Shown piece after piece: positions 1-10,749 of a stretch of 55,159 nucleotides of DNA (position 1 is its first letter; each line of letters starts with the position of its first letter). Under the pieces are notes generated by a model. That model was given only the letters and a program-made list of their open reading frames with translations, did not search any database and was not told where the DNA came from. The DNA is taken from contig JAAXVR010000020.1 in assembly GCA_013335405.1 (NCBI GenBank), positions 1 through 55,159 of the forward strand, given 5' to 3'. The position numbers and the translations under genes were made by a program. The DNA is from Chlorobiaceae bacterium. GTDB lineage: Bacteria > Bacteroidota > Chlorobiia > Chlorobiales > Chlorobiaceae.

Positions 1-58
1 AAGAAATCATGCGGGTACAGTGCTGTTGTCTTTTCCATACCCGCAATCTGCCGACCTG

Positions 59-346
59 TCATTTCAACTTGTCGGCCATGGAATGAATACCCGAACTCAA
101 TGAACGCAATGCGTTCTCCACGCCGTCCTTGAGATGCTCCCATCTATCCTCGCCGGCTTCACCCACTTCTTTCAGTTTCAACCTGGCCGAATCAATCCCG
201 TGCTCAAGAGTCACGATCTGTTCAGCATATCTGACATGCATTTCCTCGGCCATTGTCTTTCCTTTCGCCTTGAATTCAGCCAATCTTGCCTGGGCAAGCT
301 CCACTTCAGCTTCTGCTTTCTTTTTGTAAGCCTCTTTGATTCCCAT
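59..346 (-). CDS. Small coiled-coil protein, sll1863-type stress response family (probable)
   Basis: The product has about 95 residues and is hydrophilic, rich in Lys, Glu and Ala, and almost wholly helical. The first two thirds look like an antiparallel coiled coil. The C-terminal part has a short amphipathic stretch built around WEHLKDGVENAL. This layout matches the small sll1863-like stress proteins, whose biochemical role is unknown. There is no signal peptide, membrane segment or cysteine, so it is probably cytoplasmic. I chose the ATG at 346 because AAAGGAG lies 7 nt upstream of it; an in-frame ATG at 376 has no such site. It is transcribed away from the signalling pair that follows, with a gene-free gap between them. 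Family assignment is by pattern only. Confidence 0.7.
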   Translation of the reverse strand: MGIKEAYKKKAEAEVELAQARLAEFKAKGKTMAEEMHVRYAEQIVTLEHGIDSARLKLKEVGEAGEDRWEHLKDGVENALRSLSSGIHSMADKLK

Positions 347-376
347 CATGATTCTCCTTTGTTCAGTAGTTATCAT

Positions 377-833
377 TTATGATGACAGAACATTCCGAGC
401 GGAAATGCTCCTTTCTCCTGCTCTTCTTGAAGTGTCCGCCTCCCCCCATGTATTCAAAAAGCGGCTATTGACCTGCATCTCGCACATGAAAGGCTTGAGC
501 ATACGAACTTGCTAATGCGTCAGTCATGCATGACGGCACATGGACAATAACGATGATGATGAATCAGTCCGTTAACAGGATATAAGCGTTCATGCCCTGA
601 AAGCCTGAGGAACGGCAGTACGATGCCGATGCTTTCATCCTCTATCCCGTTAACTTGAGCGACTTGCCCGCAGAGAAACATTTCCCGCTTTTCGTGCTTA
701 TCCCTCTGGATACTTTATAAAACAAAGGATAAGAACAAGAAGTTTCATTCCTGATGGCAATGCACCGGAATAAGATCACTCTGAGCGTTTGAGCAACCCG
801 GAAACAGCCGGGCAGAGAGATATGGTGATGGAA
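377..833. other. Gene-free stretch with a 12-bp palindrome
   Basis: No open frame here has coding character. The one visible element is a perfect palindrome, GTCATGCATGAC, at 523-534. It could be an operator or chance. No Rho-independent terminator was recognised for the PAS/winged-helix gene that ends at 834. Confidence 0.4.
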
Positions 834-1808
834 TTATTCGGCAGCGAAAGAAAGAAGGCGGTCCTTGTAGTTTATCCAGGCATCTTTTCCCCTGGGAGTG
901 ATACGGTAGATGGTCTGTGGTTTGCGCGCCTTGAAATCCTTGTCGCAGCTGATATACTCTGCAGACTCAAGTATCCGCATGTGAACGCTTAAATTACCGT
1001 CTGTGGTGCTGACTTTCTTTCTGATATCGACAAAACTCGCCTCGTGTACGGAAGAGAGGTATGACAGTGCCGCAAAACGGATTCTGGAATGCAGGACTTT
1101 ATCGAGCAGATTATGATTGAAATCCGAGACCGCGCCTGCAGGCACCCTCTGCGGAGCTGTTTTCCTTTCCTGAATCTGAGCTTCGAGTGATGTATCAACG
1201 ATTTCTTCCTGCTTTTGCATATGCAAATCGGATAGTACTGCACGACATTCCCTGCCATTACCGCTTTGCACGGCAACAATGCGTACCCTGTGCCCTTGTT
1301 CGTCAGCAGCTCTGCCTGAAGGGGACCTGTCCGCCGAAAAAGATCGAGTCCCGTCAACCAGGAGAGTCACCTCACAATGTTCGTGATCTCTGCTTTTGAA
1401 CACCCTTTCCAGCATCGCATTGAATCCCGGAAGGTCTTCGGAAATAATGAACATCCCCAGCCGGTCGCCAACCAGACTGGAACGATCCACACCAAGCACT
1501 GTCGTCGCGGTCAGATTTGCCTTGAGTATCTTGCCGTTTCTGTCAAGGGTCAGATACGCGAGCGGTGCAAAGTCGTAAAGATCGGTGTAGGATTCCAGAC
1601 CCTCCTCCAGGTTCAGCCTCGCCTGAAGCAGTTCATCCTGCTGCATTTCAAGTTCAATCTGGTAAACCGCCAGCTCATGAACAATTCGCTGCATTTCCTC
1701 CTTCGATTCGGGAATATCAAGGTTGTTTTTAAGGCCAAGTTTGAGCATCGCTTCAGCTTTGCGGCGTAATGCCTCCAACTCTGAAGCTTGTATCCTCTTC
1801 TTATTCAT
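834..1808 (-). CDS. PAS domain protein with C-terminal winged-helix DNA-binding domain
   Basis: The 324-residue protein begins with a helical linker (residues 1-70, including ELAVYQIELEMQQDEL) of the type that precedes PAS domains in sensor proteins. A PAS domain follows at about 72-185. A winged-helix domain of the HTH_34/ArsR-like kind lies at about 234-322 (NLSVHMRILESAEYI as recognition region, then a basic wing ending TIYRITPRGKDAW). No kinase, receiver or output enzyme domain is visible, so it is probably a one-component transcription factor that senses a ligand or redox state through PAS. Its ATG overlaps the stop of the CheB/CheR fusion in an ATGA tetranucleotide (1805-1808), so the two are translationally coupled and probably act together. 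Its DNA targets are unknown. Confidence 0.8.
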   Translation of the reverse strand: MNKKRIQASELEALRRKAEAMLKLGLKNNLDIPESKEEMQRIVHELAVYQIELEMQQDELLQARLNLEEGLESYTDLYDFAPLAYLTLDRNGKILKANLTATTVLGVDRSSLVGDRLGMFIISEDLPGFNAMLERVFKSRDHEHCEVTLLVDGTRSFSADRSPSGRAADEQGHRVRIVAVQSGNGRECRAVLSDLHMQKQEEIVDTSLEAQIQERKTAPQRVPAGAVSDFNHNLLDKVLHSRIRFAALSYLSSVHEASFVDIRKKVSTTDGNLSVHMRILESAEYISCDKDFKARKPQTIYRITPRGKDAWINYKDRLLSFAAE

Positions 1809-4800
1809 GAGGGTTTTTCCTTCTCTTTTAACGCTGACGTTTGGTTGCCGGAAAATTTGATTTCATGGAACGTCACATAGACCTGATATGGTGCCGCCAT
1901 ACCTTCCCTGAACCGGGGAAGCGCGTTGATGACGATCCAGCGGCAAATGTTGTTTCCCGGATGAAATACACCCATGACAACCTCGCTGACGGGACTGGCT
2001 GTCTTCAATGCAAGAAACGAAGGATGCTCTTCGAACGGAAAATCCGAACCATCCTGTCGAACGGTTTTCCAGCGAAGATCCTGTGCTGTTTTTCCCTGCA
2101 TCTCTTCCTTAGAATAACCCAAAATACGTTCCGCCTCAAGATTCGTCATCAGAATTCTTCCTTCAGAATCAAGAAACAGGGCTCCATCGGGCATGGTATC
2201 GAACACAAGGCGAAATCGATCATCACTTTCTCTTTGTTTCATTTCCGCTTCATTGCGGAGTGTGTTGTCAGATGCGACCGTGATCACTCCGATTATTTCA
2301 CCGCTCGTGTTTTTCATCGGCTTTGCAATGAGCTCATAACAACGGCTGACGTCAGCATGCATAACCGTCAACGTCCTGTGTACGATATCTCCTGAAGCAA
2401 ATACCTGACGGTTGACTTCCCTGAGCTCTTTCAAGTGCGGTTTGTCCGGCAACTCATGATCGCACTTTCCTGTCAGATCAGGCGTGATCAGGTCATGACG
2501 CGGATCGTAAAACCATGTATAGCGAAACTCCCTGTCAACGGCAGCGACAACGATACCCGAACTTTCAATTGCTGCACGAAAACGGTTTTCGCTCTCCCTG
2601 AGACTCTCTTCGAGATGTTTTGCCGTGGTAATATCGCTGAACGTGATCACCAGCCCTACTATCCTGTTTTCCTGGGTACGGTAGGGCATGATCTTCACGC
2701 TGAACCAGCGTCCGTTACTTGCCGGCACCTGCTTTTCAGAAAAAACCAGTGTCTGAAGCACTTCCCTTGCATCGTCAGCAAGAGCGGGATAATGCAGATC
2801 GGTCACGATATCGGTTACAGGACGTCCGACATCGCTTGCAATCAGCTTGATGATGCCTGTTGTCCTTGTCGTGAATCGGCGGATATTGAGGGCTTCATCG
2901 AGGAACAAGGTTGCGATATCGGTGCTGTTCAGCAGGTTTTTCATGTCATTGTTTACCTGCGACAGATCTCTCACTTTCGACTGCAGCTCATGGTTGACCG
3001 TCTGCAACTCCTCGTTCATCGATTGCATCTCCTCCTTTGAAGTTGTCAGCTCTTCGTTGGCGCTCTGCAGCTCTTCGTTGGCCGACTGCATCTCTTCATT
3101 GGTGGATTTGAGCTCCTCCTGGGAAGTCTGCATCTCTTCGCGGACGCTCAGGATCTCATCCCTTGCCCTGCTCAGTTCCTCTTCAAGTACTGTCAGTCTG
3201 CCGGTATCTGAAAAACAGTCTGCCGTCGACAGGTTGCCGGCAGCCTTTTCAGCATCGCTGAAAACAATCAAAAGCAGTCCCCGCAAGGCATCAGGAGTTT
3301 CAAGCGGTTCTATCGTGAGATTAACCGACTGCGTGCTTCCATTCTTTCCGGCACTCAGTCCTTTCCTGGTGACAGCGGTTTTCTGACGCAGGGCACTCCC
3401 GAACATGACATTCAGTTCATAGCGCAGACCTTCCCGGGCCATGGCGAAAATATTCCAGTTGGCCTTTCCGGCTGCAGGTTCAAGATAGTTGCCCGTATGA
3501 CCACTGATATAGATGATATCTCCCCTGTCGTTCGTCAGCACCGCTGCAGGAGCATAATGCTGGATAAGAAAACGATCGACCAGCGTCTGCAGATTCAGCG
3601 ATGTGCTTTTTGAGACGGATTGCTCGTCCGCAACATCCGGAAAAGCCGGGAGGGCGCGTACAAATGCGAAGGGTAAATCAAGGGGTTCCGAACGTCCGCT
3701 CTGCTGAAGCCTGCAGAAAAGACGCGTTTTACTGTCAACCGGTTTGAATAAACCGGAAAACGTGCCGATGCTTTCCGCGCTTCCCAGAAAAAGAAAGCCT
3801 CCGGGATTGAGACTGTAATGAAAAAGCGGTATCAGCTTTTTCTGCAGCTCCTGCTCCATATAGATCAGCAGATTGCGGCACACCAGGATGTCGAGCTTGG
3901 TGAAAGGGGGATCCATGATGACATTCTGGGTCGCAAAGACAATCGTCTCGCGGATCGCCCTCGATATTCTGAAGCCGTTTTCATCATGATCAAAAAAACG
4001 CCGAAGCCGTTCCTGTGAAACGTCTGCCGTGATGTTCAACGGAAAGAACCCGATACGAGCCTTGTCGATTGCATCCTTGTCGAGATCGGTTGCAAATATC
4101 TGAAGTTTGAACGTTCCGACTGGTTTTATGGCTTCTATCGCCTCCCTGAATATGATTGCCAGCGAATAAGCTTCCTCACCGGTAGAGCATCCGGGAATCC
4201 ATGCGCGCAGGATACCCCCTGACGGGCGGGAAATGAGCAGTGACGGTATTGCCCTGGTTTTCAGGACTTCCCACATTGCCGGATCGCGGAAAAAACTTGT
4301 TACGCCGATCAGAAGTTCCTTGAAAAGCAGCTCTGTTTCATGGGGATTCGCCTGCAGGAACCGGACATAGTCGGCAATCCTTTCAATCTGGTGAATACCC
4401 ATGCGCCTCTCGATACGGCGGTAGATCGTGCTTTTCTTATAGAGAGAAAAATCCTGGCCGGTCTGTGCACGCAACAGGATCACCACTTTTTCAAGAGCGC
4501 TCAGCGCTTTGTCTTCAAGCGGAGAATCGTGTTTGAAAACGGAATGAAAATGTTTCAGGTATGCAATGATTTTACCGGGAAGCTCTTCTGCGGAAGCGAT
4601 GACATCGGCAAGGCCGGTATCGATGGCGCTGCGCGGCATGCCGTCAAACTTGGCGGATGAAGGGTCCTGAACAAAAACCCCTCCCCCTTTTTCTTTTATC
4701 GCGGACAGGCCGAGCCGGCCGTCCGAACCCATGCCCGAAAGAATCACTCCAATGCTCTGCTGCTGCAGATCGTCGGCAAGCGAACGGAAAAAAAAATCAA

Positions 4801-5185
4801 CAGGAAGCCGCAACCCCCTCGGCTCGACGGGATCGAGCAGATGCAATATCCTGTGGAGCATCGACATATCCTTGTTGGGAGGAATAACATACACATGATC
4901 GGGCTCAACCTTCATCCGGTCGCTGACCCGAACCACCGGCATGCCGGTAATCCGCTGAAGCAATTCCGGCATAAGATCCTTGCGGGTAGGGTCAAGATGC
5001 TGAACAATCACGAAAGCCATCCCGCAGCGGTCAGGAACATGCTTCAGGAATATTTCCAGAGCTTCAAGACCTCCGGCTGAAGCACCGATACCGATGATGG
5101 AAAAAGAGGGTTCAACGGTGTGCAGTTCCTTGCTGACTTCAGTCTTCCCGGTCTTGCGGCGACTTGATGTTTCTTTCTTTACCAT
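1805..5185 (-). CDS. CheB-CheR-PAS fusion: methylesterase/methyltransferase sensory protein
   Basis: The protein has 1126 residues. A CheB methylesterase domain fills about 28-215, with the catalytic triad visible as Ser36 (GASAGG), His63 (QHLDP) and Asp155 (GMGSDG). There is no N-terminal receiver domain. A CheR glutamate methyltransferase domain spans about 227-487, with the SAM-binding GCSTGEEAYS motif. A long coiled coil of repeated EEMQSANEELQ-like heptads runs at about 668-745, followed by three PAS domains at about 749-860, 870-985 and 987-1110. No histidine kinase domain follows, unlike many CheB/CheR-PAS hybrids. Green sulfur bacteria lack flagellar chemotaxis, and no MCP, CheA or CheW gene lies in the window. 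I infer a role in reversible methylation-based signalling other than chemotaxis, with the coupled PAS/winged-helix protein as the likely output. Confidence 0.9.
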   Translation of the reverse strand: MVKKETSSRRKTGKTEVSKELHTVEPSFSIIGIGASAGGLEALEIFLKHVPDRCGMAFVIVQHLDPTRKDLMPELLQRITGMPVVRVSDRMKVEPDHVYVIPPNKDMSMLHRILHLLDPVEPRGLRLPVDFFFRSLADDLQQQSIGVILSGMGSDGRLGLSAIKEKGGGVFVQDPSSAKFDGMPRSAIDTGLADVIASAEELPGKIIAYLKHFHSVFKHDSPLEDKALSALEKVVILLRAQTGQDFSLYKKSTIYRRIERRMGIHQIERIADYVRFLQANPHETELLFKELLIGVTSFFRDPAMWEVLKTRAIPSLLISRPSGGILRAWIPGCSTGEEAYSLAIIFREAIEAIKPVGTFKLQIFATDLDKDAIDKARIGFFPLNITADVSQERLRRFFDHDENGFRISRAIRETIVFATQNVIMDPPFTKLDILVCRNLLIYMEQELQKKLIPLFHYSLNPGGFLFLGSAESIGTFSGLFKPVDSKTRLFCRLQQSGRSEPLDLPFAFVRALPAFPDVADEQSVSKSTSLNLQTLVDRFLIQHYAPAAVLTNDRGDIIYISGHTGNYLEPAAGKANWNIFAMAREGLRYELNVMFGSALRQKTAVTRKGLSAGKNGSTQSVNLTIEPLETPDALRGLLLIVFSDAEKAAGNLSTADCFSDTGRLTVLEEELSRARDEILSVREEMQTSQEELKSTNEEMQSANEELQSANEELTTSKEEMQSMNEELQTVNHELQSKVRDLSQVNNDMKNLLNSTDIATLFLDEALNIRRFTTRTTGIIKLIASDVGRPVTDIVTDLHYPALADDAREVLQTLVFSEKQVPASNGRWFSVKIMPYRTQENRIVGLVITFSDITTAKHLEESLRESENRFRAAIESSGIVVAAVDREFRYTWFYDPRHDLITPDLTGKCDHELPDKPHLKELREVNRQVFASGDIVHRTLTVMHADVSRCYELIAKPMKNTSGEIIGVITVASDNTLRNEAEMKQRESDDRFRLVFDTMPDGALFLDSEGRILMTNLEAERILGYSKEEMQGKTAQDLRWKTVRQDGSDFPFEEHPSFLALKTASPVSEVVMGVFHPGNNICRWIVINALPRFREGMAAPYQVYVTFHEIKFSGNQTSALKEKEKPS

Positions 5186-5639
5186 GGGTTCGGTTTTGAG
5201 AGTCGAAGGCGTAAGGACGGTTCAAGTATTTCTGATGACATCAGGGCGACTCGCTTTGTCAAGGCCTGTTGTTTGATACGTTAGGGTTATTTGATGTTCA
5301 CCGAATGATTCGACGATTTGCCATCTGTCCCGGGCTTTATGGATCGGCCAAACGTTGGCGGGAAAAAATACATACCGGAAAAATACGCAAAGCTTCTGAT
5401 AAAAAAGACACACCTGATACAACTCTCTTTAAGCTAAGGAAACAGCGGCAAAACCCTGAAAAATAAAAAAGGCATGACCAGGCGGACTTCAAATCAATGG
5501 CGGGAAACGTTCACGCTTGCGATCCGTATGGGTATCCGGATAAGAGGATAACAGTGATATGAAAGGGGGCTCCTGAACTTCGCAGGATGGCCTGCAAGAG
5601 CGATGACCGGAATTCGGGAATATCGAAAGAACAGTTCTT
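5186..5639. other. Gene-free stretch upstream of the CheB/CheR gene
   Basis: About 450 bp without a convincing gene. It must hold the promoter of the minus-strand CheB/CheR gene and the 3' end of the corA transcript. Short frames on both strands have no ribosome binding site and no recognisable sequence. No strong hairpin with a T-tract was seen. Confidence 0.4.
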
Positions 5640-6767
5640 TCAGAACCACTTCCTTGTCCGGAAATAGAGCACCATGCCGATGAAGATCACCGTCATCACC
5701 CCAACCATCCCGTAGAATCCCCATGGAGTTCCGGCGCCGGGAATGATGCTGAAATTCATGCCGTAAACCCCGGCGAGGAAAGAGAGTGGCATGAAGATCG
5801 TCGCGATGGTGGTCAGCACCTTCATGATCTCGTTCATCCGGTTGTTGACGATAGCAAGCCAGGTGTCGTACATGCCGAGAACGATGTCACGGTAGGTCTC
5901 GATGGTTTCATTGATGAGAATGACATTGTCGTAGACATCCCTGAAAAACGGCCCGGCAATCTCCTCGTCTATAACCTTGTAGCGGTCAACGCTGATCCTG
6001 TTGATGATTTCACGCATCGGCCTTTCGGCTTTCCTGAGCTGGATAAGATCTTTTTTCAGCGTATAGATGGACTGGAACGTATCCTTTCCGGATGCCGAGA
6101 ATAGTTCCTGGTCGAGCTGGTCGATCCGGGTTTCGATCGATTCGAGAATGATGAAATAACTGTCGACGATCGCATCGACAAGCATGTAGGCGAGGTAATC
6201 CGCTCCCCGCTTCCTCAGACCGGTACCCTGGTTTTTTATCCGCTCCCTGACGGCATCGAACATATCACCCGGTTTTTCCTGGAAAGTCAGCACATAGTCT
6301 TCACCGACCACCATGCTCAGCTGCTCATCAAGAAGTTCTCCCGTCCCTTCCACATACTCCGGCGTCCTGAGCAGAAGAAAAAGACAGGTTTCGAAGTCCT
6401 CAATTTTAGAGCGTTGCCCCGTCTGCAGGATATCCTCGAGGGTAAGGGAATGAATTCCGAAAATACGGCCGGCTTCCTCGATGACCGAAACATCATGCAG
6501 TCCGTCGATATTGATCCAGAGTACCCTGTACTTCCCTTTCAGCCCGGCGCACTCTGCAAGGGTTCCTGCAGTCATGTGAAACTCACGGCTCTCGTCGTAA
6601 CCGAAAACCGTAATGCGCGGCTCGCCTGTTTTCCTTTCACCGGTATGGAGCAGCGTACCGGGGTCCTTTCCGACGGTTTTCGTCATGCCTCGCATCACCT
6701 TTTTCATCCCTGCCGGTTTGCTCGCGGAAGCCTGCCGCTTTTTTGTCTGGCCACCCGTTTTTTTCAT
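5640..6767 (-). CDS. corA: CorA family magnesium/cobalt transporter
   Basis: A protein of 375 residues with the CorA architecture: a basic, disordered N-terminus (about 1-40), a large cytoplasmic alpha/beta funnel domain with long helices (about 40-310), and two C-terminal transmembrane helices. The signature GMN motif (VYGMNF) ends the first membrane helix, and a short loop leads into the second ([16 protein letters not shown]). A basic tail, RTRKWF, faces the cytoplasm. It is expected to form a pentameric channel for Mg2+ in the inner membrane. The start is the ATG at 6767, which overlaps the stop of xfp as ATGA and has GGAGG at 6775-6779. An upstream in-frame ATG at 6797 lies inside xfp and is less likely. 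The coupling to xfp may reflect that enzyme's need for Mg2+ (inference). Confidence 0.93.
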   Translation of the reverse strand: MKKTGGQTKKRQASASKPAGMKKVMRGMTKTVGKDPGTLLHTGERKTGEPRITVFGYDESREFHMTAGTLAECAGLKGKYRVLWINIDGLHDVSVIEEAGRIFGIHSLTLEDILQTGQRSKIEDFETCLFLLLRTPEYVEGTGELLDEQLSMVVGEDYVLTFQEKPGDMFDAVRERIKNQGTGLRKRGADYLAYMLVDAIVDSYFIILESIETRIDQLDQELFSASGKDTFQSIYTLKKDLIQLRKAERPMREIINRISVDRYKVIDEEIAGPFFRDVYDNVILINETIETYRDIVLGMYDTWLAIVNNRMNEIMKVLTTIATIFMPLSFLAGVYGMNFSIIPGAGTPWGFYGMVGVMTVIFIGMVLYFRTRKWF

Positions 6768-9163
6768 CGTGTTTCCTCCCCGCCTCTCCATTTCCACTCC
6801 CTGATTTCCGGCATATCCTCGCCGTATTCGCGGATATACTCCCGGTGCTCCGCGAGACGGTCCCGCACATACTGCTTGACATATGCCGCCCTGTTCCTGA
6901 GACGCGGCACACGCTCGACCGCATCGGATGCAAGATGGAAACGGTCGAGATCATTCATGACAACCATGTCGAACGGCGTACTGGTGGTACCTTCCTCCTT
7001 GTAACCCCTCACATGCAGGTTTTTATGGTTCGTCCGGCGGTAGGTCAGGCGATGGATAAGCCAGGGATAACCGTGATAGGCAAAAATAACGGGTCTGTCC
7101 GTTGTGAAGATATCATCGAAATCCCTGTCGCTCAGGCCATGGGGATGCTCTTCCCTGGGCTGCAGGGCCATGAGGTTCACCACGTTGACGACACGGATCC
7201 TGATCTCGGGTATCTTTTCACGCAGGATTTCCACCGCAGCCAGCGTTTCAAGCGTCGGAACATCACCGGCACATGCCATGACCACGTCCGGATCGCCTTC
7301 GGGCGCATCGCTCGAAGCCCACTCCCATATACCGACACCGGCGGCACAGTGCCTGGCTGCCGCTTCCATGTCGAGCCACTGCCAGGCAGGCTGCTTGCCG
7401 GCGACAATGACATTGATATAGTTTCGCGAACGAAGACAGTGATCGGTAACCGAAAGCAGCGTATTGGCGTCGGGAGGCAGATAGACACGGATAACGCCGG
7501 CTTTCTTGTTCACGACATGGTCGATGAACCCCGGGTCCTGATGGGAAAATCCGTTGTGGTCCTGCCTCCAGACATGGGAGGTCAGCAGATAGTTCAGCGA
7601 AGCTATGGGCCGGCGCCAGGGAATCCCGTGCGTCACCTTCAGCCACTTCGCATGCTGGTTGAACATGGAATCGACGATATGGATGAAGGCCTCGTAACAG
7701 GAGAACACTCCATGCCTGCCTGTCAGCAGGTAGCCTTCGAGCCATCCCTGGCAGGTATGCTCCGAAAGGATTTCCATCACCCTTCCTTCCGGCTGCAGGT
7801 GATCGTCGAAAGGATATACGCTGTCCATCCACGCGCGTCCGGTAACTTCGAACAGCGAATCGAGACGGTTCGAAGCGGTCTCGTCAGGACCGAACACCCG
7901 GAAATTGGCGTCATGCAGGTTCCCGGCCATGATATCCCTCAGAAACATGCCCATGTGCCTCGTGGCTTCAGCCTCAACCGATCCGGGGAATGGCACGGCA
8001 ACGGCATAGTCCCGGAAATCCGGCATATGCAGCGGTTTGAGAAAAAGCCCCCCGTTCGCATGCGGATTGTCGCCCATTCGCCTCTGACCCCTGGGTGCGA
8101 GCGCCTTCAGCTCGGGCCGAAGCGACCCGTCCCCGGTGAACAGCTCCCCGGGCCGGTAGCTGCGCATCCACTCTTCGAGGAGCTTGAGATGGGCAGGGTT
8201 TTGCCTAACTTCTGAAAACGGTACCTGGTGCGAACGCCAGAAATCCTCGGTTTTCCTGCCGTCCACCTCCTTCGGCCCTGTCCACCCTTTCGGCGATCGA
8301 AGCACGATCATGGGCCAGAGCGGCCTTTCACGAAAGCCATGCGACCTTGCATCAGCCTGGATTCCGGCAATTTCGTCAAAACAGGCATCGAGTGCTTCAG
8401 CCATGGCACGGTGCATTGCAAAAGGTTCGAAACCCTCGACGAAACAGGGCTTGTAACCATAACCTGCAAGGAGGCTTTCAAGCTCATCGTGGGGAAGCCG
8501 GGCAAGGATCGACGGATTGGCGATCTTGTACCCGTTCAGGTGCAGGATCGGGAGCACCGCCCCGTCGCGGGCTGGATTGATGAACTTGTTCGAATGCCAT
8601 GACGTCGCGAGGGGGCCGGTCTCGGCTTCACCGTCTCCAACCACGCAGGCGGCTACGAGGTCCGGATTGTCGAACACCGCGCCGAACGCGTGGGAAAGCG
8701 CATAGCCAAGTTCACCGCCTTCGTGGATCGAACCGGGAGTCTCCGGAGCGACATGGCTCGGGATGCCTCCGGGAAATGAAAACTGTCTGAACAGACGTTT
8801 CATCCCCGCAGCATCTTCGGATATGTCGGGATAATATTCGCTGTATGTCCCCTCCATCCAGACGTTCGCGACAAGTGCGGGACCACCATGGCCGGGACCG
8901 GTCACATACATCACATTCAGATCCCGCTGCCGGATGACGCGGTTCAGGTGCGCATAGATGAAATTGAGGCCGGGGGAGGTACCCCAGTGGCCCAGAAGCC
9001 TGGGCTTTACATGCTCCGGCCTGAGCGGCTCCAGCAGGAGAGGATTGTCGAGCAGATAGATCTGGCCGACTGAAAGGTAGTTTGCCGCCCTCCACCATGC
9101 ATCGAGAAGCTGCAGTTCTTCTGAGGTGAGAGGCCCTTCGGCCGAAAAAGGGTAGTGTTCCAT
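6764..9163 (-). CDS. xfp: Xylulose-5-phosphate/fructose-6-phosphate phosphoketolase
   Basis: A thiamine-diphosphate enzyme of about 799 residues that cleaves xylulose 5-phosphate (and often fructose 6-phosphate) with phosphate to give acetyl phosphate plus glyceraldehyde 3-phosphate (or erythrose 4-phosphate). Family hallmarks are visible: [11 protein letters not shown] near the N-terminus, GPGHGGPA, the ThDP/Mg-binding [20 protein letters not shown], and [10 protein letters not shown] in the pyrimidine domain. The length is normal. I chose the ATG at 9163. An in-frame TTG at 9226 would extend it into ackA by 21 residues that match nothing in the family. The gene lies 37 bp after ackA on the same strand, so acetyl phosphate made here can be turned directly into acetate and ATP. 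corA follows with an ATGA overlap. Confidence 0.94.
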   Translation of the reverse strand: MEHYPFSAEGPLTSEELQLLDAWWRAANYLSVGQIYLLDNPLLLEPLRPEHVKPRLLGHWGTSPGLNFIYAHLNRVIRQRDLNVMYVTGPGHGGPALVANVWMEGTYSEYYPDISEDAAGMKRLFRQFSFPGGIPSHVAPETPGSIHEGGELGYALSHAFGAVFDNPDLVAACVVGDGEAETGPLATSWHSNKFINPARDGAVLPILHLNGYKIANPSILARLPHDELESLLAGYGYKPCFVEGFEPFAMHRAMAEALDACFDEIAGIQADARSHGFRERPLWPMIVLRSPKGWTGPKEVDGRKTEDFWRSHQVPFSEVRQNPAHLKLLEEWMRSYRPGELFTGDGSLRPELKALAPRGQRRMGDNPHANGGLFLKPLHMPDFRDYAVAVPFPGSVEAEATRHMGMFLRDIMAGNLHDANFRVFGPDETASNRLDSLFEVTGRAWMDSVYPFDDHLQPEGRVMEILSEHTCQGWLEGYLLTGRHGVFSCYEAFIHIVDSMFNQHAKWLKVTHGIPWRRPIASLNYLLTSHVWRQDHNGFSHQDPGFIDHVVNKKAGVIRVYLPPDANTLLSVTDHCLRSRNYINVIVAGKQPAWQWLDMEAAARHCAAGVGIWEWASSDAPEGDPDVVMACAGDVPTLETLAAVEILREKIPEIRIRVVNVVNLMALQPREEHPHGLSDRDFDDIFTTDRPVIFAYHGYPWLIHRLTYRRTNHKNLHVRGYKEEGTTSTPFDMVVMNDLDRFHLASDAVERVPRLRNRAAYVKQYVRDRLAEHREYIREYGEDMPEIREWKWRGGEETR

Positions 9164-9200
9164 GGTTCGGTTCGTTTCGTATAACAAGTATCTGTTCGTT

Positions 9201-10400
9201 TCAGGTGTATCCGCGGGTTTCTTCAAGCAGTTTCAGGGTATGGCGGACAATGACGATTTCCTCGTTCGTTTCGATGACACGCACCGTCACGCCTGAGCCC
9301 TCTTCCGAGATCAGTGGAGCGGAAGCAAGGTTTCGCGCCGGCTCGACCGTGATACCGAGAAATTCGAGTCCCTCGCAGATCCGGGCACGGATTTCCGGGG
9401 AGTTGGCGCCGATGCCACCGGAAAACACAATGGTATCCAGACCGCCCATCGCAGCCGCATAGGACCCGACATACTGCTTCGCCCGGTAACAGAACATGTC
9501 AACAGCCTCCCCGGCTTTAAGGTTCTCCGTTGCCTTTGCAAGCAGTACCTGCATGTCATCGCTGATACCGGAGAAGCCAAGCAGGCCTGAACGGAGGTTG
9601 ACCATCTCCTTGATCTCGGCAGCGTTCATCCTCTTCTGCTGCAGGAGAAAAAGTATGACCCCCGGATCGAGATCTCCGGTGCGGGTGCTCATCACGAGCC
9701 CTCCCGCCGGGGAAAACCCCATGCTCGTATCGATGCTTCTGCCCTCTTTCACTGCCGCCATGCTGGCCCCGTGGCCAAGATGTGCGAGGATGACCTTTCC
9801 CATGGCAGCATCTCTTCCGCCCTGACGTTCCAGTTCGCCCAGCAGGTATTCGTACGATAGCCCGTGAAAACCGTAGCGTTGCACGCCCTGCCCGCGCACC
9901 TCCGCAGGAAGAGGATAGCATCGTGCAACGGGAGGCAGTGAAGCATGGAACGAAGTATCGAAGCAGGCCACCTGTACTGTCCCCGGAAAAACTCTCCAGG
10001 CATGCCTCACGGTTTCAACAGCCGGCGGCAGATGCTCGGGAGCGTAGGGAAACAGTGAGGTCAGGGAGAGAAGCATGTCGGGTGAAAGGATGACCGGGCC
10101 GGAATAATTCTGCCCGCCATGCACGATCCGGTGCCCCACAGCATCGGGCTTTGCGTCAGCACGGGAGAGCACCCAGGACAGAATGCTCTCTGTTGCCGCA
10201 CGGTGGTCTGAAGGTGAAACACTGTCGTTTTCAAGTACGTGCCCCCGGCCGTCCCTCACGGAAAACCGTCCTCCTTCCCGGCCGATGCGATCCAGGAATC
10301 CGCTGTAGAGCAGCTCCTCCCCTTCACCGGTCCGGTAAAGAGAAAACTTGATGCTCGAAGAGCCCGCGTTAAGCGCCAGTATCCTTTTCATCGGTTTCAT
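9201..10400 (-). CDS. ackA: Acetate kinase
   Basis: Acetate kinase of the ASKHA superfamily, about 399 residues. It interconverts acetyl phosphate plus ADP with acetate plus ATP. Visible motifs are the N-terminal phosphate-binding [53 protein letters not shown] and the C-terminal FSGGIGANS, all in the usual order. The upstream start is uncertain: ATG 10400, ATG 10391 and GTG 10442 are all in frame, and none has a clear Shine-Dalgarno sequence. I took ATG 10400. It is the first gene of the ackA-xfp-corA run, consistent with a phosphoketolase shunt yielding ATP by substrate-level phosphorylation. Confidence 0.95.
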   Translation of the reverse strand: MKPMKRILALNAGSSSIKFSLYRTGEGEELLYSGFLDRIGREGGRFSVRDGRGHVLENDSVSPSDHRAATESILSWVLSRADAKPDAVGHRIVHGGQNYSGPVILSPDMLLSLTSLFPYAPEHLPPAVETVRHAWRVFPGTVQVACFDTSFHASLPPVARCYPLPAEVRGQGVQRYGFHGLSYEYLLGELERQGGRDAAMGKVILAHLGHGASMAAVKEGRSIDTSMGFSPAGGLVMSTRTGDLDPGVILFLLQQKRMNAAEIKEMVNLRSGLLGFSGISDDMQVLLAKATENLKAGEAVDMFCYRAKQYVGSYAAAMGGLDTIVFSGGIGANSPEIRARICEGLEFLGITVEPARNLASAPLISEEGSGVTVRVIETNEEIVIVRHTLKLLEETRGYT

Positions 10401-10749
10401 TGCTGCCGGTCTTGACTTGACCTCATTTTCCCAATAGTACACATCATCACATTACGGAAACGTTAAGTAAATTTATGCAAAAGTGCATCAGTTCCACTGA
10501 TCCCTCCCTGCCGGCAGCACAGGAAGCCCGCTGTTTCCTGCAAAGGCAACCGCCGTGGAAATCAGGCTGTTGCAGCCCGGAAGAGAGAATGCCGCATGGA
10601 TCGAACCGGTTCGTTATCTTGCCGGACGTCGGACGATTGCAATTCATGCGGATTTCCGCGAAATTTTCTTTTCGGCAGATCTGGCTCACGAACACAAGAA
10701 CACCATCCCGAACCCTGACGAGCTCTTCGGGAAACAGAATGCATATGGT
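10401..10749. other. Divergent intergenic region between ackA and the DUF3592 gene
   Basis: About 350 bp that should hold the ackA-xfp-corA promoter (minus strand) and the promoter of the DUF3592 gene (plus strand). An in-frame extension of the DUF3592 frame reaches back to 10555, but that part looks non-coding. No terminator, repeat or RNA element was recognised. Confidence 0.4.
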
